64,000 nucleotides of DNA from Chelydra serpentina (taxonomy: Eukaryota > Chordata > Testudines > Chelydridae). How positions within the stretch are numbered: the first letter of the stretch is position 1; every line of letters starts with the position of its first letter. The DNA is taken from the NCBI GenBank assembly GCA_037349315.1, contig JBAIAC010000014.1, positions 22,731,001 through 22,795,000 on the forward strand, given 5' to 3'. Below, one piece after another: positions 11,633 to 23,100 of this stretch. A program made the translations under genes and the position numbers. The notes below the pieces were generated by a model. It ran no database searches and had not been told where the DNA came from. It saw only the letters and a program-made list of their open reading frames with translations.

Positions 11633-12254
11633 TAGGGTTGCCAACTGTCTAATCGCACAAACCCAAACACTCTTCCCCGCCCCTTCCCCAAGGCCATGCC
11701 CTTGTCCTTTCTGAGGCCCTGCCCCCCGCTCACCCACCCTCACTCACTTTCACCAGGCTGGGGCAGGAGGTTGGGGTGCAGGCTCTGGGAGGGAGCTTGG
11801 GTGTGGGGTGGGGGTGGGGCTAGAGCAGGGGGTTAGGTGGGGGGGGTTCGATGGTGCTTACCTCAGGGAGTGGCATCTCTTGCAGCAACTCCAAGGCTCA
11901 CGGGCGGCCAGGCAGCTCTGTATGCTGCCCCTGCCTGCAGGCACCGCCCCCCGCAGCTCCCATTGGCCATGGTTCCCCGTTCCCGGCCAATGGGAGCTGT
12001 GGAGTCGGCGCTCAGGGCACGGGCAGCATGCAGAGACCCACTGGCTGCCCCTCCTCCTAGGAGCTGCTGCCAGAGATGCCACCGCTTCCAGGAGCAGCAC
12101 GGTGCCAGGGCAGATACGGGGAGCCTACCTTAGCTTTGCTGCACTGCTGGACTTTTAGCAGCCTAAAATCTCCCGGATTGGCTTCAGTAGCCTCCAGGAT
12201 ATCAAGCCCGATTCCAGAAGACTGCTGGCCAAACAGGGAGGGTTGGCAACCCTA
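11633..12254. mobile_element. hAT-type MITE, 622 bp, GC-rich body
   Basis: The ends TAGGGTTGCCAAC and GTTGGCAACCCTA have 8-bp flanks ATGGGAAA and ATGGGTAA (one mismatch). Its GC-rich interior, with the CCCATTGGCC...GGCCAATGGG hairpin, closely matches that of the element at 7941-8715, although the terminal sequences differ. Confidence 0.85.
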
Positions 12255-14750
12255 ATGGGTAACAAGGATCCAGCAAAACTAGAGAATCTTCTGGGGGGGA
12301 GGAGAATACACGCACCCTACACATAGCAGCCAGACCGAGGGAGATGAACGTAAAATCAAAGGGCAACTGCACAGCAAGAGATCTCTATGCTCCCTTGCAA
12401 ATCCATTCTGCTATCAACAGTAAGAGGCAAAAGCGGTCTCAGATGCTTTTGAGACAAAGCATACTGAATATTAAGATACACGTGTAAAGCATTTTGGTCC
12501 TAACCAAAAAACCCAGCATAACACACACACTATATTTTCATTTAGAATCTTCTTGAATATTAGAGCACATAATATAAAACCAATACATATACACTGTAAA
12601 TAATTTGATCTTTAGGTTAAATACTATAGATGTAGTTACTGACTGTTATGAAGGGAAATGCTGAAGAGAATCACAGTTGCAAATAGCAGTGCTGGGGAAA
12701 ATATATCAAGTCAGTGCAGCACACATTGCTATGGCAACAAAATATTTTCAAAAGAAGAATATGAATGCAAAAAAAATCAAGGAATATTGAACACATTACA
12801 AAAGCCACATTACATGCAATAAAGTCTAGATTTTTTTGGCTATCAAGAAGGACATTTTAATAATCTGGAAATGCTTTGAAACAAGAAGAGCCATTTAGAA
12901 AACAGTTGAAAAAATAGACTAAATTGTGTAAAGAATTCTGTCATTTTTGATGTTTTGTGAACACCGGGCAATCCAGTGGAGATACAATACACAACAGAAC
13001 GGTAACATGAGGTGCTGTGCACAAAGAATTTCATTATGATTTTACGCAAATCATTTTTGTAGTTTGACAGCAGCATTGCAGCACAGCAGGAATGAAACAA
13101 CGTACTGATAGTATTCAAACATATGTTATCAAACAAAGAACAGGGAGACTAGCTATTTAAACTCCCTATGCTAGAGGAGAATGCTGACATCACACGCTGG
13201 GCATTCAGTACCATACCCTGTGTGAATAGCTGTGACCTCTGACAGGTGAGTTGCAGGATCTCTTAGTCATCACAGGGCTACGAGGAGGTTTACCCATAAC
13301 AAATATCTCTCTTTTTAAATCAGCCTGGAAAAACCATAAAAATTGTATAAATTCATAGCTTAAGTACAAAGCCTTACAGGGGGTTTTTGCTGCTTCGTTT
13401 ACGCATACAAATTGGACATGCTAATTCTTTAATTAAAAAGGGCCACGTGTTAAAATGCAAAGAACAAGCTGATCTGTTAGTCCAGCACACCTGTGCTGTT
13501 GCTATTGTATCACCTGCAGCATTGTTTAGTTGCTCTGGCAGTTGCACTGACATTTACAGCTATAACTTGCAAGATTATTCACCCATGACCCTTTTGGGGA
13601 TATGACCTAGCACTGCAAATTTAAATATTGAAGTGACATTATTAATATAGAACACTCAAAAGCACAGAGCAGAAAGTTCACAGTGAACAGGGAAATACTA
13701 GCAATTGATATTATAGCCCTTTGATATTAAACTGAAAGCACTGCTAACATCTGATCTGCTTTCTGAGTGCATGTGTAAGTCAGTGGAGGATGATAAATGA
13801 AAGGATATCAGTTAGGCTGGTGCCTATGTAAATTAGCTTTCAAAGCTAATTGTTTAATAGAAATCAAAACTTGTCAGACAAAGGGGATGTGAAGAAAATG
13901 AGAATTATTTGTGAGGAAATGGTGAAGTGTAATATCCTCATTGGAAGCCTGGTCCTTTGGATTTTGTGAAGAGTTGTAATTGAAATGTTCGTACTCAGAA
14001 TGAAGAATGGGCTCCTTTTACAAACTGGAAGAGTGAATAACAAATAAAGAAATGTAACAAGAAACCCAAAGGAAGCCTTAGACGGGGACCAAGAAGGGAG
14101 AAAAACTCCTTAAGATTCCCTTTGTGGGGTTTCTTCCTTCAGAAAACGAGAGTTTCTCCACCATGGAAAAGTCTGGCATTCGACTTCCAAGCCCTATGGA
14201 TATCCAGAGATCTGCTAGAAATCTTGCACCAGGCCTGGCTCCCTTAAAGGGGGCTCCACAATGTGACAGATTCACTGCTACATACTGTGGATGTGGAGGA
14301 TGTGTTGCATAATGTTCTTCTTGCCCCCAAGCCTGCCCATTGCTTGAACCACATGCTCCCTATTCTCACATCAAGGACTAGGAAACAGTGCTGCTTAGGA
14401 AACTGACCTGCCTCCCACTGTGCAGGCAAGGGGTGATTTGTTTGTCAAAGGACTTTTCCATGTGTGGGTCAACAGTGTATACGCTGCCTTTAAATACATA
14501 CATTCACTCTGCAAGATAAAAGGCTCTAAAAGAATGATGACAGTAAAGAGACTTTAAAATCAAAGAGCTAAAACAAATATTCTAGTTTTGTATATTTTTA
14601 ATGAGACTGGCTTATACTTAATTTGACTTTCCACTGTCATCTCCCCAACACTTTTTATAATCACACAGCGTAGATTTTCAAAGGAACAAAGGGCAGATAG
14701 GCACCCAACTCCCACTAAAAGTCAATGGGAGTTGGACATCTAAGACACAG

Positions 14751-15020
14751 AGGCCTCATCTTCCCTGTGAAAAATGGTGTGTCCTTCAGTTTGCTAACAC
14801 ATGCTAACTAATTCAAGGTAAAATCCTAGTGACTACATAAGACAATTTGTAGTTTTCACACAAGTTAAGGCCTATTGGGGAGCCTAATCTTTGAGTCAAC
14901 CTGCTAACTCATGTGAAAACTACAAACTGCCTTGTCTTCACTAGGATTTTACCTCAAGTTAGTTAATGTCAGCTAACTTGAGCTAAAACTACACATTTTT
15001 TCATAGTGATGACGAGACCT
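14751..15020. mobile_element. Foldback MITE, about 270 bp
   Basis: Arms of over 100 bp face each other: taactaattcaaggtaaaat at about 14806 pairs with attttacctcaagttagtta at about 14946, and the outer ends AGGCCTCATC and GACGAGACCT also pair. The loop is short (about 14880-14905). The unit is non-coding. No clear target duplication was found. Confidence 0.7.
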
Positions 15021-17302
15021 ACTGCCCATTTAAAAATCCTGCCTAGAGTTTCTTGTATTTCACTGTCCTTAGTCTCATCTAAAGGTATTGACAAGCTTCT
15101 ACATACATCTGTGAACCAACCTTTTGTCTGACACGAGCAAAGATATCAATCCTATTATTCCCTTTACCTTGTAGGGCTTTCCCATCTTGAACAACTTTCC
15201 CTCATTTTGTGTATTTTAGTTTTGTACTCTTTGGTGTAATTAGTTGTTAAGAGACTTAAACACCTGGCTTCTTAATACAGTAGCCGTGCACTGTTCAGCA
15301 TGTTACTCACTGATATATACAAGTGGAATGGGAATAGGAACTACTCCCCCTTCTTCTGAAATCCAATTCACAGCCTAGAGCTAGGGGGTTTGTGAGAGCC
15401 AAATGGATCAGTATAATATTAAGCATTATACTTGTGACTTACAACAAGTTGCTGGGATGTTAGTTCACCTGCCCATTGCTGTGTTCAATCTTTGCTGCTA
15501 GACATACCATTGCCTGCTTATCAGAGGCAGGAAGTGTTGTCTCCAGAACAGATACAGAGAGCTGATCAAAACTCAGTCAATGGGAGTCCTCCCATTGACT
15601 TCCGTGTGGTTTGATTTGGGCCTATACTGATGACATTCACAGAGGGAATTGCTCACTGGCCTTCAAAGATAATCTAGAGTATGGAGCAGGCAGAGAACTG
15701 GGGACGATCAAGAAAGACACTTAAGAGTTGTTGATAGACCTCTGTAAGAAAAAAGAAACGGTTTTCTAGTTCTTACCACTGCTTAATTTGCATTGTCTTA
15801 AAATGAGACAATAAATGTCCCTTTCTTGATAATTTGCACTTCTTATCCTTCACCACTTCCAATGAAAAACAACAAAATAAAATCCAAAGTCAAAATTCAT
15901 GCCCTGATGTGTATGAACTTTCAGCTTGTTGTATCATTTCAGAGCGTTCTATTCATATTTCCTTTCATTTTGGCTTAATTTGCCTGTTAGGATTTATGGA
16001 TGAATGCTCAAATTACATGAAAAATCTCAAGATCCCCTAGAGATAATTTCAAAGACTTTGTGCTAGTCAGTAACATTTCCTGATTTTTGTTTGTTTTGAT
16101 TTAGAATAAGTAAAAGCACCCATCCATAGGCTCTAAGTGCCCTGCCAATTATTCAAAATTATATAACCAAAATGCAATACAATTAGTTCACCCCTTCTAG
16201 CAAGGTGCAGCACATGCTCAGTTATTACCAACCACATACACTGGCCACTACTACAATCCTCCCACTTCTCTTCAAAACCAACAAATGGCCCTTTTAGCAT
16301 GCCCTCAAAGTAACAAAATCATGGCAATTTTGAGACCAGGGACAGGAGGTTATATCAGAGCCCCAGGGTCCCAACGGAGTACACCCCAACCTGCAACGTC
16401 TTCTCTATTATAGGAGGGGGATCTTGCATCCACATCTCTGCTTACTGCAGATACACTAGGTAGTGTATCACAGGGAGAGAGATGGTCTCTTAGGCGAGAG
16501 ATCTGAAGCTGTCAACAACATATCTCTTTCTCAGTGGGGGAAAAATGGAACACCTTACATCTTGTTTAAAGTCAATCATAGTGTTTTTATGGTGATTTTT
16601 CTCTTTTCTGTTTAAACCAAATGTAATGCTCATGAAATTAACTTCTCTGGAGCCTTCTATTTACCCATAAAGACCTAGAAAGCAAGTGACATAATTTCAG
16701 ACTTCTCTGCACTGCCCTGCCAGTGATTCAACCCTGACCCGGAAATATGTCTTGAGAAGAGAAAGTTACCCATACTCTATATCTGTTCCACTTTTGGCTA
16801 ATGAGACTGACAACAAGAATGCTACTAATGGGTGATAAGTGTGATAGTGTTTATTGTGAAGTACACATCTGTCCCTTAGGAATTGGACTGAAACTACAAA
16901 CTCATTTAGCATAACGTCTGGTAACTTTTCAGTGGCCTAATGACGTAGAGCTCGATTCATCTCCTATTGCAACCATGAGAGCTAGATCAAACCCCTAGTG
17001 TGGATTCAGATCTAGAGATTAAAAGCTCCCACATCCTATACCTGAGCTATCCAGCTAATCCTTCCCTGAACTATCCCGTCTCTTCATGATAGTTTTTTCT
17101 TACTCAACATTGTTATTTAATCTGAAAAGGCACTATACTGCTTATATAACATTTGAGCTGGCTACATGCTTATGCTATGAAATATTAGTAACTGAGAAAT
17201 TATATTTAAAAATTAAAAAAGATCAATCTCAGCATTGTTCCTTCTATTTGTCAAACACACATGGAGACATGCAGCAATTCAACACTCAACAAGTGCAGTT
17301 AC

Positions 17303-17497
17303 CTTTAACTTTGATGAGTTTATCTCCTGTCGGTATGAAAGTTTGGAAAGGAGAGGAGGTGAGTGGGGAACAGCAGACTGGGAAGATGTGGAGACAGACT
17401 GAGAGGGAGGTGCCTTGGCAGAGTGAAATGGAGGACTAGAAGGAAGATGAGAAGGAGAAGCAGAAGGCCCTTGTGTCCCAGAGGAAAGTGGGGCTGG
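17303..17497 (-). CDS. SORBS2: SORBS2 cassette exon, Ser/Pro-rich (65 codons)
   Basis: This open 195-nt segment is phase 0 at both ends, with acceptor ATGTTTAAG|CCA and donor AAG|GTAACT. It encodes PAPLSSGTQGPSAS, HLPSSPPFHSAKAPPSQS and PHSPPLLSKLSYRQ, a low-complexity Ser/Pro-rich stretch with possible SH3 or WW ligand motifs. It lies between the 270-codon cassette and the PQRPVF exon and fits their frames. I do not recognise the sequence from a named isoform. Its open frame, flanking splice sites and position make an alternative exon likely, but its composition is less telling than that of its neighbours. Confidence 0.68.
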
Positions 17498-19373
17498 CTT
17501 AAACATTTAAGAAAGACAACAAGTAATCATGCTGTACAACCATCAGTGAAGGACATAAAGTGCAGAGAGAGGAGTAATACACCACTAACAAGCAGTAAAT
17601 CTAAAGTTCAGAGGTGTAATCACTCAGTCTTATCATATTCTACTTACTTCCTACTACTACCGTCTTTAGGCTCATTCATTTGAAAAACAAAAATATGGGA
17701 TGGGAGTCAGTGTCTCTCTTGTAATTTCATAACTGTATTCTTGGAGGCTCCCTAATATGTCTTAGGCTTGATTTTGCAAGTGCTCAGCAATGAAGGCAAT
17801 GGAAGTCGAGAGTGCTTAGCACCTCTCCCAAGAGCTCAGTATCTTGAAGGATTGGGCCCTACATGAAGTTCTCTTAAAACTTCAAAATGAAACCTGCCTT
17901 TAAATACACTGTTTATAAGGGGCACCGTTGAGTTAAATTCAGTCCAAATTTTAAATGTTATCAAAAGAAACTTTTGCAAAACCTAATACTTTTGTGGTTT
18001 TCAAAAATTACAATTAAAGCAGTTGTTCTTAGTTAAACATTCCCTCAAATCTCCCTCTTGTTGAAACAGAGAGAAATATCATTCTCTGTTATGTGGTGCC
18101 CTTATTTTCTCCAGTTTTGTTTTCTCTGCTAGATAGCTTCTATCACAATAATTCTGACCTGAACGGCAGAATATGTGAATTTCTTCATTGGCCCACTAGT
18201 GTTACCCTTTGAATTATTTGACAGAGTGGACGCTTTCAAACATTGCAGAAATAAGAACCTGAACAAGACACTACCTATAAAACAGAGCTCAGACTGGATC
18301 AACTGATTTTCATTTTGCAAGTCAAGAGAAATGCAAGGAAGTGAGAAAAGAGGATACACTGACAAAATGAGTTTTTTAAAAAAAATCTTTCAATTTTAAT
18401 AATGTAAGTGTTATTAATATCTTAAGTAAATGAATGTGTTTGTTAACAGCTATAATTTTTATACTGGCAGTGTCCCTTGAAATAACCACAGCATAGTTTG
18501 TTCTCAGGGTTACGTTGTAGTTTTTAAGCCATGAGAACAAGTTATGAGGGCTGCAAGGTCTTACAATCTATCAGGGACCATGTATTACCCATATATCCAA
18601 TTTATAGATTGGTTTGAACCAGATTAACTGTTTTAACTGTCTGACCGTTTAAACAAATTTTATATAGAAAAAAATAGTTACTAAAACTTTGCCTAGAAAC
18701 ATTAGAATTAATTTTATATAAATGTGTGTTAATTCAGGGCCATCTTGTGGCATTTAGACATTGGCATGCATTAGGGGCACTACAGAGTTGTGCTGGTCCA
18801 GGGGGAACTGTGGGAGGGATCATGATTTAGAAAGCATGTGTTTCATGGCCAAACTTAATCTGGCCCCTAGTTATTAGTCACATTCTTGTGACATGAACAC
18901 ACTATAATTAGCTAGATGGCCAAATGACACATCTGAGAGGTGAATAGCTAAGTCTCTGCAGGCCATTCCTCCTCACTCTTTCAGGAGTGCACGGATAGCC
19001 TTGCTTTTGGGAGCTCCCATTCTGTCAGACAATTCAAAGGGTAGCACTAGTGGGTGAAGAAAGCTGTGTGTTCTGCCTTTCAGCTCAGAACTATTGTGAT
19101 GGCAGCAGAGAAGGGAAGACTGGAAAACAAGGGCACCGTGTAACCTAGAATAATATTTATTTCAGTTTCAGCAAGAGGGAAATTTGAGACGGGAGTACTA
19201 TTTTCTGTATCATTAAGAATATCATATATCATTTATTTAATATAATACAACCCTAATTATAATACTGTATGTATATGTATAGATGCACAAAAATATATTA
19301 GAAAAGACTAGACTAATTATACTGGGAGTGAACTGAATGAATGTAGAAGCTAAATCTTAAGAAATTAAAATAC
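17498..19373 (-). other. SORBS2 intron between the two cassette exons
   Basis: This 1.9-kb AT-rich intron has one foldback of the dispersed family at about 17762-17862 and nothing else I can name. Confidence 0.7.
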
Positions 19374-20183
19374 CTCTTTATTGATACTTGCTGAACTGTA
19401 TCCTTCATAAGGTATCATAGGCTCGCTTTTAATTGCTATTGGAGATTTTATTCTGTCATGTCTCAGCGTCTCCTCTATATACAGTCCTGGCATTTGTTCT
19501 GTTACATCAGGTACACGTCTGTTGAAATGTGAATCTTGACATTTTGGCTGACCACCTTGGATTATTGACAGGCGCTCCTTACAGATTTCCTCTTCCTGTT
19601 CATCAATTGCCACTAGCATTCTGGGTAGGGAGCCACATTTAGAAGGCTCAGAGAGAGCAAAAGCAGTGCTCGTGGTTCCATGTGCTTTTGTAGTATCTGA
19701 TAAGCTTCTGGTTTCTTTGACAGCTGGAGAGCCAATCTTCTCTTTCAGATCTTTATATTTTCTTTCATTCATTTTGATACCATTTGTTATAGGCTTATAA
19801 ACTGTGTCCTGAAATTGGATTGTTGGAGGAAGTGATACAAGAGTATATGCAGGGAAGGGCTGAAGAAGAGATTCAGAAGACCTGACAGAGGTCTTTGGTG
19901 ATGTAAATGGAACAAAATGACCATCCTTAACTTGGCAAGTGATATTAGCAGGGGGCATTGGTATAGACGGGGATGCTGTTAATACCAAAGAGTTGAGTTC
20001 TTTTAGATCACAACAAAAGCTGTCAGGAAAAGGTGGAGGAGTTGGGGCAGATGTGCTTGACGGTGGAAAACCAGCAGTCAGTGACAACCATTCATTGGTG
20101 ACAGCCTGGAGATTCCCTTTATTAGAATCTGACCAAGGAGCGGAATGATATCTGGGAGGTGGGGATGATGCTTTAGAAGCCAA
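19374..20183 (-). CDS. SORBS2: SORBS2 cassette exon between SH3-2 and SH3-3 (270 codons)
   Basis: This open 810-nt exon is phase 0 at both ends: acceptor TTTCTAAAG|TTG and donor AAAGAG|GTATTT. It starts LASKASSPPPRYHSAPWSD, contains AVTNEWLSLTAGFPPSS, APTPPPFPD and NERKYKDLKEKI, and ends YEGYSSASINKE. The AVTNEWLSLTAG block resembles the alternative exon that SORBS1 carries in the same place (recalled as AVTSEWISLTVG), so I treat it as the SORBS2 counterpart. It is proline- and serine-rich with no visible fold. Skipping it keeps the frame, so it is probably tissue-regulated. The donor is weak, in keeping with regulated use. A second AAAG acceptor lies a few bases inside the exon. Confidence 0.85.
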
Positions 20184-23100
20184 CTTTAGAAATAAGGAAA
20201 AGCATAGGAATTAAAAATAAACAAACAAAAATGACATTGGACTAAGATATGAGTAGCTTAAGCAAAAAAAGTTATGCACCATCTTCTGGATTATAGGATA
20301 TTATTTCAGTGAGCACAAATGTCTGAAATCATTACTACATGAATCAGAATAGCTGAAAAGATATTTGAAAAGTGAAACTGTATCAGGTTCTGGCCTAGGG
20401 CTTAAATGTCAAACATCAAGACAGATCTGAATCATGGAGTCATGAAGGGGAGCCTAAATTTGATCTGCTAGGATTATGTTATTTACTGCTCTATGCTAGT
20501 GAGCCTATCACAAGTTGTTATATAGTACATTCAAACTGCTGTGATTTCCCCAAACCATTATTTTCAGAATAGTCATACTGTTAAAAGCACATTGCTCACT
20601 AGGTGCCATTAAACTCTAATACAAATAGAACAAACCAAGTAATTTCTAATTTTCCTAATGTTAATGTTTGGTGCACCTTCTTGTGGTGATCTTAAAGAAA
20701 CATCTTAAATACATTGCATACTTTTATTCAGGTATAAATAGCTACATAATGCATTTTTTATTTAAAACTGATGTAATTGTGAACAAATAAAATTTCATTT
20801 GTAGTTAAGGTGCATACACTTAAATCTAATAGAATGTAGACAGTAAACAATCTTTTTTAAGATGGTGACAGCACAGTACATAGCAATATATTTTGAGTAG
20901 CATTACATAATATTGATTGAAGTATCCTTCTGGTAAAAGAAAAGTCCTTTTGTAAGAATGATAGACTGGTGAGTCATACGTACACTGCGTCTGTAGATAT
21001 CCATTGCTTCAGTAAATACTGAAAATGTATTTTTTGTTACTAGTAATCCTCAAAATTAAACTGGCATGAAAAAATATTTTAATTTCCTTGTTAGAATAAT
21101 CTAAAACAATTCTAGACTGCACATCTCTTTAGTTATCTGGCTACTTTAGATTTTAAATAATACTGTAGAAAAGAAAATAAGGCTTTATTACTTATACAGA
21201 GTTTGAACCTGAGAGTCAGACTGGGGAGAAGAGGGCAAATTACTTACCTTCTACTGAAGTTTTCTCAAGGTAGATGGCTTTATTTTTGAGAAGTTAGACA
21301 ATTCTTTGGTATAGGATTTCCTGATATCATGTCCTCTTGCAAAATTTAATAGTTTTGAGTTTCTTTGTTTTTGACAATGAACAGATCCCACATAATGCAA
21401 ACACTATTGAATTATCTCCCCCCCGCAACAAGAAGAGCCTCTAGAGGCAGAAAATGATACTATGGGTTACATGTTATATACATGAATAGGAGAAGGAAGA
21501 ATAAGTAGAACCCTGAAGTGAAGCCATTGATGATGCTAAACCCTAGTACTCAATTGGGAATGCTTAAGTTTACTAAAGCCTCTTCAGCTATTGAAAGAAA
21601 AAGACTTAAGACACTTTTCCCACACATGTAGCCTCTTCTGAATATATAGAAGAATTAATGGATGAAAAGTTGGCTTGAGAGATTTTAGTACAGTATTTCT
21701 TTTTTCCATTTATGTCAGTGCAGCAACTGCTGCAGAAATTCCCTCTGTCACTTAAAAGACTTTTGAGTTTTTTCTTAGAAAAAAGGTACTCACTGACATG
21801 CATTTGTGTAGACATCTGTTCTAGACTCTGTGGACCTGATTCTCCACTTCGTTACAGTTTTATAGAGAGGTAACTGACAGAATATACCCATGTCCACACC
21901 CTACACACTATTGTAATAATCGTTGTACAAGTATGTCTTATAAGGTATCATTTGAAAACTCACAATTTGCTTGTCAATATTTGTCCTGATAAAATATGTG
22001 TGGTAACATTGTATGTGAAGTTCTAAGATTCCACTGCATGGTGTTATTAACATATGTTCAGGTTGGCAAACACGTCTGTCTCAAACAAAGGAATGTATGC
22101 TCCCCTGATTTGCATTTAAGCTGTAAACAGAATCATCAAGCAGGAAGTAGAGATAAAGGAAGCTCAAACAGGTGAGAAAAAAGCAGCAAGGAAATGTTCC
22201 ACATAAACTTTTTGTCTCCTGGTGCCCAGTTGGAAATGTTTTTCAAAAGGAGGACTAAAAATCTAAAAAGGAAGGGCAAATACCCCAAGGTACCCCACCT
22301 CTCTCTACTTGCCCATCGATTCTCTACACCTGACACACCAAAGGAAGACTTCATTGGATTCTGGGAGAAGGGGTCCTGACCTGGAGGGTTTGGTCAGTAA
22401 GAGTGCTGAAAGCATATGGTGAGAAACTTTGCTTGAATCTGATATAGTTTGTTTAGTTATGCACCAGTAGCATTTTGACTTTATTTTCTTGTAACCATTT
22501 CTGATTTTTGTGCCTCATTACTTGTACTCACTTAAATTCTCTCTCTTTGCAGTTAATAATCTTGTTTTATTGTTTCATCTAATCCAGTGTGTTTAAATTG
22601 AAGTGCCTGGGAAACTACATTTGGGGTGGCAAATTGTGTGCATATTATTTCTATTAAAGAAATATTGGACTTTATATGAACTTGTATTATCCAGTTGATG
22701 GCTTGGCAGTACAAGACATACATTGCTAGGGGAAAATCTAAGACTGGGAGTCTGTTGCGGTCACCCTGGAGTATAACCAAGGCTAGTAAGAGCCAAGGGG
22801 TGGCTGTCTGGCTGCAGCACACACACAGATGTAGTTGGGTGTGACCTGCATGCTGGAGGCTGTTTGTGAGCAGTCCAGGCTAGAGGCTACAGCAGAAAAG
22901 TATTGTAAAAGTAACCCCAGGTTAGAGGTCAGGGTGACACAGTACTCATTAGTCTGGACTGTACCCTGCTATGTCACAGTAACTACATTGATATCACCAT
23001 AAAACTGGTCTAACAGAGTGGAGAATAAGGCCCAGTGGTCCTTATTGTTATATCAGAAACATCAAGTGCCTCTTTCCTGAAATTTAGCCATCTTTAATTT

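Larger units (their letters stand above)
5825..17302 (-). other. SORBS2 11.5-kb intron rich in MITEs
   Basis: This is the largest intron of the 3' half. It carries a CA microsatellite, three hAT-type MITEs, a Harbinger-like MITE inserted in a MIR-like SINE, and two foldback elements, all listed separately. The remainder (about 12.3-14.6 and 15.0-17.0 kb) is AT-rich unique sequence in which I see no gene. Confidence 0.75.
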
